DNA of 64,000 bases, taken from NCBI RefSeq assembly GCF_004364175.1, contig NZ_SNZW01000013.1:186001-250000 (forward strand), in the 5' to 3' direction. This DNA is from Maribacter caenipelagi. GTDB lineage: Bacteria; Bacteroidota; Bacteroidia; Flavobacteriales; Flavobacteriaceae. The position numbers and the translations under genes are program-made. Under the pieces are notes generated by a model. That model searched no databases. It was not told the DNA's origin and was given only the letters and a program-made list of their open reading frames with translations. Position 1 is the first letter of the stretch. Each line of letters begins with the position of its first letter. Positions 1 to 7,501 of the stretch are shown here, in pieces.

Positions 1-266
1 TGGAAGATGCCGCTACAGCGGAGATTTCTAGAACCCAATTATGGCAATGGCTACAAAATGAAGTCATTTTAGCCGATGGCCGTAAGTTGACCAACGAACT
101 GTACATGGAAATTTTCGATAACGAGGTGGAAAAATTGATCACCGAAGTGGGAGAAGAAAACCTGAAGAACAGCAAGTTTGAATTGGCAATACAACTGTTC
201 GATAAACTGGTGGTGACAGATGATTTCGAAGAATTTTTAACCTTACCCGCCTATAAATTCATATAA
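1..266 (+). CDS. aceB: Malate synthase, C-terminal 88 residues (5' end outside window)
   Basis: This open frame enters from the left edge (codons in phase from base 3) and ends in TAA. The readable tail contains RTQLWQWLQNEVILADGR and ends in LTLPAYKFI, which is the typical C-terminal helical region of malate synthase A, including the terminal LTLPAY motif. The enzyme condenses glyoxylate with acetyl-CoA to malate in the cytoplasm. The gene directly precedes isocitrate lyase in the same direction, so the two form the glyoxylate shunt operon for growth on acetate or fatty acids. A strong hairpin without a T-run lies in the gap between them. The catalytic domain is not in the window. Confidence 0.9.
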   Translation, partial: EDAATAEISRTQLWQWLQNEVILADGRKLTNELYMEIFDNEVEKLITEVGEENLKNSKFELAIQLFDKLVVTDDFEEFLTLPAYKFI

Positions 267-274
267 ATAAAAAC

Positions 275-307
275 GATCCTGCCATTGCGGCAACAATGTG
301 CAGGATC
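275..307 (+). other. Intercistronic hairpin between aceB and aceA
   Basis: GATCCTGC (275-282) is the exact reverse complement of GCAGGATC (300-307). Inside it CATTG (283-287) pairs with CAATG (294-298), with a single bulged T at 299. It has no following T-run, so it looks more like an mRNA-stability or processing hairpin than a terminator. It may let aceB and aceA be expressed at different levels. Confidence 0.55.
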
Positions 308-341
308 TCATTATCAATAATAAATAACGTATTTCAAAATT

Positions 342-1973
342 ATGAAAAATTTAGAACAAAGCAAGTACAGTTCGGCATTGGAGACCGTAAGAAACTTAAA
401 GCAAAAGTATGGTTCAACTTGGAACGATATCAACCCTGAGAATGCTGCAAGAATGGTCGCTCAAAACAGATTTAAAACTGGCTTGGACATTGCCAGATAT
501 ACTGCGGCCATCATGAGAAAAGATATGGCGGAGTATGATGCAGATTCGTCTAAATACACACAATCTTTGGGCTGTTGGCACGGATTTGTGGCACAGCAAA
601 AAATGATTGCCGTTAAGAAACACCACAAAACGACCAATAAAAAATACTTATACCTTTCTGGGTGGATGGTGGCTGCTTTACGATCAGAATTTGGACCGCT
701 ACCTGATCAGTCCATGCATGAAAAAACTGCCGTGCCTAGTTTAATCGAAGAAATCTATGATTTTTTACGTCAGGCAGATGCTATTGAATTGAACGATCTG
801 TTCAGAAGATTGGAAAATGGAGAAGATGTTCAAGATGAAATCGATAATTACGAAACCCATATTGTACCGATCATTGCTGATATTGATGCTGGTTTTGGAA
901 ATGAAGAGGCCACTTATTTATTGGCCAAGAAAATGATACAGGCCGGTGCTTGTGCCATTCAGATAGAAAATCAGGTTTCAGATGCCAAACAATGTGGCCA
1001 CCAAGACGGTAAGGTGACCGTACCTCATGAAGATTTCATTGCAAAGCTAAATGCAGTACGATACGCGTTTATTGAGTTGGGAATTGACGATGGGGTAATC
1101 GTAGCCAGAACAGATTCTGAAGGAGCCGGACTTACCCAAAAATTGCCTGTAAGTCAAGAATCTGGCGATTTGGCGTCGAAATACCTTGCTTTTATTGAAG
1201 CTGAAGAAATTGATATTACCGATGCTCGCGAAGATGATGTTCTTTTAAAAAGAGACGGTAAATTGGTGCGCCCAATTCGTTTGCCAAACGGATTGTATAA
1301 ATTTAGAAATGGTACCAATATAGATAGGGTAGTGTTAGATTGTATTACCAGCTTGCAAAATGGTGCTGATTTACTGTGGATTGAAACACCAACGCCAAAT
1401 GTGAAGCAAATTGCTCATATGGTAAATAGAATTAGAGCAGTAGTGCCTAATGCGAAATTGGTATATAATAACTCGCCTTCGTTTAACTGGACATTGAATT
1501 TTCGTGGTCAGGCTTATGATGAAATGCTTGCCGAAGGTGAAAATATGACGGAATACGATAGAAATAATTTAATGTCAGAAGCGTATGATACATCAGAATT
1601 GTCGTACCGAGCTGATATGAAAATTAGAAGTTTTCAAGTTGATGGTGCTAGGGATGCCGGTATTTTTCACCACCTAATTACATTACCTACATATCATACT
1701 ACTGCATTGCTTATGAGTGATCTTACTGAAGGTTATTTTGGTGAAGAAAGTATGTTGGCGTATGTAAAAGGGGTACAAAGACAAGAAATACGTAAAGGTG
1801 TGGCTTGTGTAAAACACCAGAGAATGGCGGGGTCTGATCTTGGTGATGATCACAAATCGTTTTTTGCCGGTGATAAGGCATTAAAAGCAGGTGGAGCCAA
1901 TAATACGTCAAACCAATTTGACGCGGTATCCAACACAAAGAAAGTTGAAAAAGAGGTAGAAGTGTTAACCTAA
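342..1973 (+). CDS. aceA: Isocitrate lyase
   Basis: A 543-residue isocitrate lyase that splits isocitrate into glyoxylate and succinate, the first step of the glyoxylate shunt. The active-site Cys is in KQCGH (Cys218), a variant of the usual KKCGH. ADIDAGFGN supplies metal and substrate ligands, and VARTDSEGA and WIETPTPN are family signatures. NNSPSFNW is the conserved Asn-Ser-Pro-Ser-Phe-Asn-Trp motif. The length fits the longer isocitrate lyase group found in many Bacteroidota rather than the 430-residue E. coli type. The start is the first ATG. It sits 75 bp after malate synthase and is followed by a clear terminator, so it is the last gene of the aceBA operon. Confidence 0.95.
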   Translation: MKNLEQSKYSSALETVRNLKQKYGSTWNDINPENAARMVAQNRFKTGLDIARYTAAIMRKDMAEYDADSSKYTQSLGCWHGFVAQQKMIAVKKHHKTTNKKYLYLSGWMVAALRSEFGPLPDQSMHEKTAVPSLIEEIYDFLRQADAIELNDLFRRLENGEDVQDEIDNYETHIVPIIADIDAGFGNEEATYLLAKKMIQAGACAIQIENQVSDAKQCGHQDGKVTVPHEDFIAKLNAVRYAFIELGIDDGVIVARTDSEGAGLTQKLPVSQESGDLASKYLAFIEAEEIDITDAREDDVLLKRDGKLVRPIRLPNGLYKFRNGTNIDRVVLDCITSLQNGADLLWIETPTPNVKQIAHMVNRIRAVVPNAKLVYNNSPSFNWTLNFRGQAYDEMLAEGENMTEYDRNNLMSEAYDTSELSYRADMKIRSFQVDGARDAGIFHHLITLPTYHTTALLMSDLTEGYFGEESMLAYVKGVQRQEIRKGVACVKHQRMAGSDLGDDHKSFFAGDKALKAGGANNTSNQFDAVSNTKKVEKEVEVLT

Positions 1974-1998
1974 AGAACTGTTTTGCTTACTTTCCTAA

Positions 1999-2031
1999 AA
2001 TGGGTCAGCCTGTGGGTTGGCTCATTTTTTT
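1999..2031 (+). terminator. Rho-independent terminator after aceA
   Basis: A 12-bp stem (1999-2010 with 2015-2026, including G-U pairs) closes a TGTG loop and is followed by a run of Ts to 2031. It ends the glyoxylate operon. Confidence 0.85.
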
Positions 2032-2081
2032 ATGCTTTACATCCATTATTTGCTAAATCTTGGTTAAAATTTTTTATATAT

Positions 2082-2097
2082 CAAAGCACTTGCTTAG
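2082..2097 (+). promoter_or_regulatory. Putative TetR operator 1 (autoregulatory)
   Basis: CAAAGCA-CT-TGCTTAG is an imperfect palindrome with 7-nt arms, one mismatch. It is nearly identical to the perfect copy at 2703-2718. Its right arm overlaps a TAGTTTTG sequence (2095-2102) that exactly fits the Bacteroidota -7 box TAnnTTTG. A repressor bound here would block the tetR promoter. That this TetR protein is the binder is inference from position. Confidence 0.6.
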
Positions 2098-2102
2098 TTT
2101 TG
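2095..2102 (+). promoter_or_regulatory. Promoter -7 box of the tetR gene
   Basis: TAGTTTTG matches TAnnTTTG exactly and ends 17 nt before the chosen ATG. No clear -33 TTG is present; a T-run sits at that distance. It also argues against the upstream TTG at 2060 as the start, because that codon would lie upstream of this promoter. Confidence 0.5.
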
Positions 2103-2119
2103 TAGTGGAATTAGAAATC

Positions 2120-2683
2120 ATGGCACGCAAAAAACAATATAACGAAGCTGAAGTCATAGAAAAGGCAATGCGCCTGTTCTGGCGTAATGGCTATGAGAGC
2201 ACATCGGTTCGTATGTTGGAAAAGGAAATGGGTATCAACCAGTTCTCAATATATGCCAGTTTTAAAAATAAGGAGGGTGTATTTTTAGAGAGTATTAAAC
2301 TGTATAATGCTCAAATTAAATCCATCACAAATACCTTGGAAAATTCCAATAACGGAGTAGAAGGAATCAAAAATTATTTTTACGATTTTTTAGACTTCTC
2401 AAGAGAAGGTGCAATTTTTAAGGGCTGCCTGGTTACCAATACGGTAAACGAAATAAAAGAAGATTCCAACCCTATTATTATGGCGGCATTAAAACGCTTT
2501 TCTTTAAATATTAGAGAATTGTTTGTAAGGAATCTTAAACAAGACGACGAAAGGGATGTAAAAGAAATAGAAGCACAAGCCGACTATTTAATGAACGCTC
2601 TTTTAGGACTGTCCATTTCATCTAAAGTGTTCAATGAAGCAACGCTTAAAGATATTATTAGAATGACGTTCTTACACTTGTAG
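2120..2683 (+). CDS. TetR/AcrR family transcriptional regulator
   Basis: A 187-residue TetR-type repressor. The N-terminal helix-turn-helix covers about residues 27-48, in TSVRMLEKEMGINQFSIYASFKNKEGVF, split here as TSVRMLEKEMGIN then QFSIYASFKNKEGVF. The IYASFKNKEGVF recognition-helix end is the family hallmark. The rest is a helical ligand-binding domain with SREGAIFKGCLVTNTVNE, similar to the AcuR/NemR-like group that senses electrophiles. I chose ATG 2120 (MARKKQ) over an in-frame TTG 60 nt upstream because the domain begins there and a promoter box lies between. Palindromes flank the gene on both sides, which points to control of itself and of the next gene. The ligand is unknown. Confidence 0.88.
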   Translation: MARKKQYNEAEVIEKAMRLFWRNGYESTSVRMLEKEMGINQFSIYASFKNKEGVFLESIKLYNAQIKSITNTLENSNNGVEGIKNYFYDFLDFSREGAIFKGCLVTNTVNEIKEDSNPIIMAALKRFSLNIRELFVRNLKQDDERDVKEIEAQADYLMNALLGLSISSKVFNEATLKDIIRMTFLHL

Positions 2684-2702
2684 CATTTTTTTTAATTAAT
2701 AA

Positions 2703-2718
2703 CTAAGCAGTTGCTTAG
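2703..2718 (+). promoter_or_regulatory. Putative TetR operator 2 (perfect palindrome) before the AhpD-like gene
   Basis: CTAAGCA-GT-TGCTTAG is a perfect palindrome with 7-nt arms and a 2-nt centre, in the 75-bp gap after tetR. It overlaps TAGATTTA (2716-2723), a one-mismatch -7 box. It matches the site in front of tetR at 14 of 16 positions. The geometry suits a dimeric TetR repressor. Confidence 0.65.
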
Positions 2719-2758
2719 ATTTAACATAAGTATAATAATTATTAAAATCAGAAACATT

Positions 2759-3307
2759 ATGACAACTTTAAAAGTACACGACATTGAATCTGCACCAGAA
2801 GGTAGCAAGCCATTATTGGAAAACTCTCTAAAAGCATTTGGCATGGTACCAGGTCTTCACGGGGTACTTGCATCGGCACCAAAAGCTTTGGAAGGTTACC
2901 AAGTATTACATCAATTATTTACTGAAACTTCGTTCAATAACGATGAGTTGACCGTGGTATGGCAAACGATCAATGTTGAGCATGCATGTCACTATTGTGT
3001 ACCTGCACATACCGGTATTGCAAATATGATGAAGGTTGATGAAGCTATTACTGAAGCTTTACGTAATGAAACTCCTTTGGCTGATGAAAAATTAGAGGCT
3101 TTACGTACGTTCACATTAAGTGTTGTTCGTAACAGAGGTAACGTAACGCAAGAAGATTTAGATGCTTTTTACGCTGTAGGTTACGGTGAACAACAAGTAT
3201 TGGAAATTATTTTAGGCTTGGCGCAAAAAACGATTAGTAATTATACTAACCACATTGCACATACGCCGGTAGACGATGCTTTCAAAAAATTTGAATGGTC
3301 TAAATAA
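2759..3307 (+). CDS. Carboxymuconolactone decarboxylase (AhpD-like) family protein
   Basis: A 182-residue protein of the AhpD/CMD helical-bundle family. Residues E74-H75-A-C77-H-Y-C80-V-P-A-H84 form the complete ExxCxxCxxxH thiol motif of AhpD-type alkylhydroperoxidases, so a redox-active, peroxide or electrophile detoxifying role is likely rather than muconolactone decarboxylation. ATG 2759 is chosen because the conserved region starts just after it; a TTG upstream at 2711 lies inside the operator palindrome. The gene follows tetR and is probably its main target. The reductant partner is not identifiable, although a DsbA-like protein is encoded 2.4 kb downstream. Confidence 0.85.
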   Translation: MTTLKVHDIESAPEGSKPLLENSLKAFGMVPGLHGVLASAPKALEGYQVLHQLFTETSFNNDELTVVWQTINVEHACHYCVPAHTGIANMMKVDEAITEALRNETPLADEKLEALRTFTLSVVRNRGNVTQEDLDAFYAVGYGEQQVLEIILGLAQKTISNYTNHIAHTPVDDAFKKFEWSK

Positions 3308-3354
3308 ATTGGTTTCGTAATTCCCCCTAAGAAACCATGGGTTGATTGTTGCAA

Positions 3355-3378
3355 ACCTTCTGCTTATGGGCAGAAGGT
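3355..3378 (+). terminator. Hairpin after the AhpD-like gene (possible terminator)
   Basis: ACCTTCTGC (3355-3363) and GCAGAAGGT (3370-3378) form a perfect 9-bp stem with a 6-nt loop. The T-run afterwards is poor, so it may be a weak or factor-assisted terminator. A second short stem (GGTTTC/GAAACC) lies at 3311-3336. Confidence 0.5.
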
Positions 3379-3515
3379 CTATTAATTAACAAAACCCTAA
3401 TATAATAGAATCGTCTTGTAGTAAAGTAATAAGTAAGTTAGGGTAGTCTATATATCGATTTCTTAATTACGCTATTAAGTAATCTTAATCTGTAACACTT
3501 AAAAAAAACTAGAAA

Positions 3516-4511
3516 ATGAAAAAAGTAGCAATTAACGGAATGGGACGTATAGGAAGAGCCTCTTTAAAGGTGATTTTAGATACGCCAGAATTAGAATTGG
3601 TAGCGGTAAACGATATTGTATCCATAGAAAATATTGCTTATTTACTAAAGTATGATTCTGTGTATGGTATATATGAAAAAGAGGTTTCTCATGATGAGAA
3701 CAACTTGATTGTAGATGGTAAGAATATTGAATACAACTCGCAACGCAATCCTGAAGATTTACCTTGGGCATCACATGAAATTGATGTCGTAATTGAAAGT
3801 ACCGGTTTCTTTACCAAGAGTGAAGATGCCAAAAAACATATTAAAGCGGGTGCCAAATCGGTTATAATTTCCGCTCCTACAAAAAGTGAAGATATACCAA
3901 CAGTAGTACACGGTGTTAATACCGATGCCGGGGAAACCAATATTTTCTCTTGTGCAAGTTGTATCACCAACAATATTAGTCCGGTAGTAGAAGTATTGGG
4001 GCGTAGAGTTGGAATTAAAAAAGCGATCATGACAACGGTACATGCCTATACCGCTTCTCAAGGTATTGTAGATGCACCTTCACAAAAGAACATGAGAATG
4101 GGACGTGCCGGTGCAGCCAATATTGTACCTACATCAACGGGTGCGGCTATAGCAACTACCAAAGCGTTACCTGAATTTGCCGGTAAGTTTGATGGTGTTG
4201 CCCTACGTGTACCTATTCCGGTTGGGTCGATGTCAGATTTAACTTTTGTGACCGAACGCGAAGTAACTCCTGAAGAAATAAATGAAATCTTTAAGGAAGA
4301 AGCGGCAACGGACAGGTATAAAAATATTCTAGACACCACAGATTAGCCTTTGGTCTCTTCCGATATTGTAAAGAATCCGCATGCTTCTACGGTCGATTTA
4401 GGAATGACTAGAGTCGTAGATGGTGATTTATTGAAAGTGATGACCTGGTACGATAACGAATGGGGTTTCACCAATCAAATGATCCGTCAAATATTAGCTG
4501 AAATCAAATAA
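3516..4511 (+). pseudogene. gap: Glyceraldehyde-3-phosphate dehydrogenase gene interrupted by an in-frame TAG
   Basis: The reading frame is a normal 331-codon NAD-dependent GAPDH except that codon 277 (4344-4346) is TAG. Before it are the nucleotide-binding NGMGRIGRAS, the catalytic Cys149 in ASCITNN, and the phosphate-binding STGAA. After it the same frame continues for 54 intact codons with PLVSSDIV, the conserved TWYDNEWGF and the terminal helix, ending in TAA at 4509-4511. The family has DEPLVSSD at this place, so a single GAG-to-TAG change explains the stop. The truncated product would lack the C-terminal helix and the Asn that contacts NAD, so it should be inactive. A sequencing error, a real recent mutation, or stop suppression are the options. 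A second gap gene is expected elsewhere in the genome. Confidence 0.88.
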
Positions 4512-4518
4512 ACAAAGC

Positions 4519-4559
4519 AGTAGGTATTTCTGGTCTTCAGGAATACCTACTTTCTTTTT
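4519..4559 (+). terminator. Rho-independent terminator after the gap gene
   Basis: AGTAGGTATT (4519-4528) pairs perfectly with AATACCTACT (4542-4551), then TTTCTTTTT. It follows the distal TAA of the GAPDH frame, not the premature TAG, which supports the full-length frame as the ancestral gene. Confidence 0.85.
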
Positions 4560-4577
4560 ACTATATAAATATAAAAC

Positions 4578-4892
4578 ATGATTAAAGTATCTGTAATGTA
4601 TCCGAACAGCGAAGGCGTAAAGTTCGATACGGAATATTATAAAAATACACACTTGCCCATGGTTCAAAAACTAGTGGGCAGTGCATTGAAAGATTTGGAA
4701 TTGGATCTTGGTATTGGTGGCAGAGCGCCAGGCGAAGCGACACCCTATGTAGCCATTGCTCATTTAAAATTTGATGACGTTGCTTCTTTTCAAGCAGCTT
4801 TTGGTCTGCATGCGGTAACATTTGCAGATGATGTAAAGAATTATAGCAATGTGCAGGGCAAAATTCAGATTAGTGATCTGGTATCTTTCTAA
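4578..4892 (+). CDS. EthD family protein
   Basis: A 104-residue single-domain protein of the EthD family (dimeric alpha/beta-barrel fold related to ferredoxin-like monooxygenases). MIKVSVMYPNSEGVKFD followed by YYKNTHLPMVQKLVG contains the family's Tyr-x4-His-x-Pro-x-Val pattern, and PYVAIAHLKFDD is the following strand. EthD proteins are linked to ether degradation but most members have no known reaction. Its place in a TetR-headed group of redox and detoxification genes suggests a xenobiotic or quinone-related role, which is inference. Confidence 0.82.
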   Translation: MIKVSVMYPNSEGVKFDTEYYKNTHLPMVQKLVGSALKDLELDLGIGGRAPGEATPYVAIAHLKFDDVASFQAAFGLHAVTFADDVKNYSNVQGKIQISDLVSF

Positions 4893-4895
4893 ACC

Positions 4896-4915
4896 AATTG
4901 TTAATCAGAACAATT
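4896..4915. promoter_or_regulatory. Inverted repeat downstream of the EthD gene
   Basis: AATTGTT (4896-4902) and AACAATT (4909-4915) are exact inverted repeats with a 6-nt centre. It has no T-run and lies 50 nt before the next ATG, so it could be an operator or a weak hairpin. It does not match the TetR-linked palindromes. Confidence 0.35.
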
Positions 4916-4966
4916 AGTTGCCTAGTGGTTGGTAAATGGTTTTAATAATCGGTTGAATAAAAGCAT

Positions 4967-5626
4967 ATGGAAAATACAGATGTATCTATTGAAAAATTGG
5001 CGCAACAATGTTTCCATGCGGTTTTTAAAACAGATACCGATAAACCTGGTTTTCATCATTTTTATTTTGGTAAGAATAATACACCGTTAGAGTTTAGAAC
5101 GATCATGACAACACTAAAAAAGGAACTGTCCCTTTTGAGTGAAACCCATTTTTCTAAAAAATTAAGTTATCATTGGTTGGTGCGTTTCGATCAGCAGGTG
5201 AATACTCCTTTTCATGTAGATAATGCAGGCGATCAATCTTTTCTGTTATTAGGTTATGAACCTAGCGAGGTGGAAAGTGAGTTGCACATTGCAGACTATC
5301 ATGCCTTTGCAAAAGCAAATGATCATGAGCATATAGTCAATTTCACTCCCGTGTTTAAAGAGGATGAATCTCTATTGGCGCCTTTTACAACGAAATTAAA
5401 ATCGTTTAATAAGGAAGCGTATCATATTGTGATTATGAATAATAGCAACGCTACGCTTCCGGCAGCAACGCTAGGCGTATATCATAAGGCGGTTATTGTG
5501 AAGCAGGATTTTAGTAAAAGTAGGGTAGTAAATTCTATGGTGTTGAATATGACATCCGAAGATAGAAGTTTTAAAGATCGCCAAATGGAGGAAAAATACT
5601 TGAATACAACTACCATTAGTACATAG
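4967..5626 (+). CDS. Uncharacterised protein, possibly 2-oxoglutarate/Fe(II) oxygenase-like
   Basis: A 219-residue cytoplasmic protein that I do not recognise at family level. FHVDNAGDQSFLLLGYEPSE in the middle resembles the HxD metal-binding strand of the cupin-fold 2OG-Fe(II) oxygenases, and the second half has HIVIMNNSNATLPAATLGVYH, where a later His could complete the facial triad. No signal peptide or membrane segment is present. It lies 74 nt after the EthD gene and 56 nt before the DsbA-like gene in the same direction, so it belongs to the same detoxification cluster. The oxygenase reading is tentative. Confidence 0.55.
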   Translation: MENTDVSIEKLAQQCFHAVFKTDTDKPGFHHFYFGKNNTPLEFRTIMTTLKKELSLLSETHFSKKLSYHWLVRFDQQVNTPFHVDNAGDQSFLLLGYEPSEVESELHIADYHAFAKANDHEHIVNFTPVFKEDESLLAPFTTKLKSFNKEAYHIVIMNNSNATLPAATLGVYHKAVIVKQDFSKSRVVNSMVLNMTSEDRSFKDRQMEEKYLNTTTIST

Positions 5627-5682
5627 TAACGGTCAATTAATCTAGACGAATAATACGTTTGTTGACTTTTAAGAATGAAATT

Positions 5683-6324
5683 ATGGGTGAAAAATTAAAA
5701 ATAGATATTGTATCGGATGTAGTATGCCCATGGTGTGCTATAGGATACAAAAGGTTGGAAAAAGCAATTGCCGAGCTAGGTTTTGAAGATAAGGTATCGA
5801 TTGAATGGCAGCCGTTTGAACTCAACCCGGGCATGCCGCCAAAAGGTCAAGACCTTACTGAACATATTGCCGAGAAATATGGTTCTACTTTAGAGCAACA
5901 ACAAGCATCGCAACAGAACATGACCGATATTGGGGAAGAACTTGGTTTTAAGTTCGACTATTTTGAGGGTATGCGTATGGCAAACACTTTTGATGCTCAC
6001 GTATTATTGGAGTATGCCAAAGATTTTGGTAAACAGACCGAGCTTAAACTGCGACTAATGAATTCCTTTTTTAATGAAAGGCAAGATGTGTCCGATAGAG
6101 CAGTGCTAAAACAAGCTTTGTTGGATGTTGGTTTAAATGCCGATGAAGCATTGGCAAATTTAGATAGCGAAGAAGCCAGATACGAGGTAAGGAATAAACA
6201 GGGACAATGGAAAAACATGGGTGTAAATTCCGTTCCTACCATTGTTTTTAATATGAAAAGTGCCGTTACCGGGGCACAACCTGTAGATACGTTTAAACAG
6301 GTGCTTATTGATTTGGTAGGGTAG
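5683..6324 (+). CDS. DsbA family (FrnE-like) oxidoreductase
   Basis: A 213-residue thioredoxin-fold protein with a CPWC active site (Cys15-Cys18) right after the first beta strand (KIDIVSDVVCPWC), then a long helical insertion (HIAEKYGSTLEQQQAS, MRMANTFDAHVLLEYAK) and a cis-Pro region in GVNSVPTIVFN. This is the FrnE/DsbA-like group, cytoplasmic because there is no signal peptide. FrnE proteins act as disulfide isomerases or oxidoreductases in oxidative stress. ATG 5683 is chosen since the fold begins immediately after it; an upstream in-frame TTG would only add nine residues. It starts a tight run with the DoxX-like and dehalogenase-like genes (gaps about 23 nt each). Confidence 0.88.
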   Translation: MGEKLKIDIVSDVVCPWCAIGYKRLEKAIAELGFEDKVSIEWQPFELNPGMPPKGQDLTEHIAEKYGSTLEQQQASQQNMTDIGEELGFKFDYFEGMRMANTFDAHVLLEYAKDFGKQTELKLRLMNSFFNERQDVSDRAVLKQALLDVGLNADEALANLDSEEARYEVRNKQGQWKNMGVNSVPTIVFNMKSAVTGAQPVDTFKQVLIDLVG

Positions 6325-6347
6325 TTGACGAAAAACAAATAAAAGCT

Positions 6348-6692
6348 ATGAACAAGATTATTTATTACGTTGCTACGGGAATATTTACTATGGTAATGCT
6401 GTTTTCAGCTGGCATGTACTTTTTTAATCATGAGTATGTAAAAACGGCCTTTACCAGTTTGGGCTACCCAACTTATTTAATTTATCCATACGCAACCGCA
6501 AAATTACTGGGGTTGTTCGCTATTTGGAATCCTAAATTTCATTTGATCAAAGAATGGGCATATGCCGCGTTTTTCTTTGCGGTGCTATTAGCATTTTTTG
6601 CACACATTATGGTAAGTGATGGGGAACAAATGGCAGCGGTAATTGCTTGGGTGGCATTAGTAGTTTCTTATATATTTAGTAAAAAGATTTAA
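6348..6692 (+). CDS. DoxX-like family membrane protein
   Basis: A 114-residue protein with four predicted transmembrane helices, at about residues 3-24, 42-60, 68-90 and 94-111. The pattern YPTYLIYPYATAKLLGLFAIW after helix 1 is typical of the DoxX-like (DUF417/DoxX superfamily) group. Related small membrane proteins act with thiol-redox partners in electrophile or peroxide resistance, and here the gene is flanked by a CPWC oxidoreductase 23 nt upstream. The specific function is unknown. Confidence 0.8.
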   Translation: MNKIIYYVATGIFTMVMLFSAGMYFFNHEYVKTAFTSLGYPTYLIYPYATAKLLGLFAIWNPKFHLIKEWAYAAFFFAVLLAFFAHIMVSDGEQMAAVIAWVALVVSYIFSKKI

Positions 6693-6715
6693 CCTCATGA
6701 AACGAATATTGTAAT

Positions 6716-7420
6716 ATGGATACAACTATACCGAATAAAAATATACGCCCAAAAGTGTTGTTCTTTGATGTCAACGAAACGCTTTTAGATCTTACTAAAG
6801 TTAAAAAAGAGGTAGGCAAAGCATTAGGCGGTAGGGAAGATTTGCTCTCCCTTTGGTTTACAACAATGTTGCAATATTCATTAGTAACTTCAGCTAGCGG
6901 TCAATACAAACCATTTGGGCATATAGGTGCTGCCGCATTACAAATGGTAGCTGCAAACGTTGATATTTCTCTAACGGAAGAAGAGGCGCGTACCATTATT
7001 TCTGGAGCAATGGGTAATTTACCCGCACACCCAGAGGTTAAAGAAGCGTTGGCTCAATTAAATGCTGCCGGATACAAATTAGTCGCATTCACCAATTCAT
7101 CTAAAGACGGATTAAAAAAACAATTTGAAAATGCCGGACTAACCGAGTATTTTGATGAAATGCTAAGCGTTGAACCAACAGGTAAGTTCAAACCATTTAC
7201 GGAAACCTACGCATGGGGAGCAAAACAAATGGGACTAGAACTAGAAGAGTGTATGCTCATCGCAGCCCACGGCTGGGATGTTGCTGGGGCACTTTGGGCA
7301 GGTTGGCGAGCAGCATTTATTGGTAGACCTGAACAACAAGTATATCCGTTAGCGCCCAAAACAGAAATAGTGGTATCTGACTTAAAAAAAGCAGCAAACA
7401 TTTTAGTTTCTTACAACTAA
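6716..7420 (+). CDS. Haloacid dehalogenase type II family hydrolase
   Basis: A 234-residue HAD-superfamily enzyme. FFDVNETLLD carries the nucleophile Asp18 in DxNxT form, which is the type II (2-haloacid dehalogenase) version; ordinary HAD phosphatases have DxDxT. FTNSSKDG is motif II with Ser, GKFKPFTETY supplies the motif III Lys, and AAHGWDVAGALWAGW is motif IV with the typical HGWD of L-2-haloacid dehalogenases. It would hydrolyse a C-halogen bond in short haloacids or a related substrate. It ends the redox/detoxification gene run. True dehalogenase activity is not proven by motif alone. Confidence 0.85.
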   Translation: MDTTIPNKNIRPKVLFFDVNETLLDLTKVKKEVGKALGGREDLLSLWFTTMLQYSLVTSASGQYKPFGHIGAAALQMVAANVDISLTEEEARTIISGAMGNLPAHPEVKEALAQLNAAGYKLVAFTNSSKDGLKKQFENAGLTEYFDEMLSVEPTGKFKPFTETYAWGAKQMGLELEECMLIAAHGWDVAGALWAGWRAAFIGRPEQQVYPLAPKTEIVVSDLKKAANILVSYN

Positions 7421-7465
7421 AACTCTAGCCATTTCATTTTCAAATTAAAAGCATCTTAGAATATG

Positions 7466-7473
7466 TATCTTTG
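7466..7473 (+). promoter_or_regulatory. Promoter -7 box before the coiled-coil lipoprotein gene
   Basis: TATCTTTG is an exact TAnnTTTG match, 28 nt before the ATG at 7502. The -33 region reads TTTTC and lacks a TTG, so the call rests on the -7 box. Confidence 0.5.
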
Positions 7474-7501
7474 CTTTACCATTAACTAAAGAACGTAATA
7501 C

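Noticed and set aside
3689-4339. Several minus-strand open frames opposite the GAPDH gene (93-113 codons)
   Set aside because: They mirror the codon pattern of the plus-strand gene, have no recognisable domain and lack start context.
4344-4346. TAG as a pyrrolysine or other recoded codon
   Set aside because: The family has Glu here, Flavobacteriia have no known pyrrolysine system, and no other gene in the window has an internal TAG. A point mutation or sequencing error is simpler.
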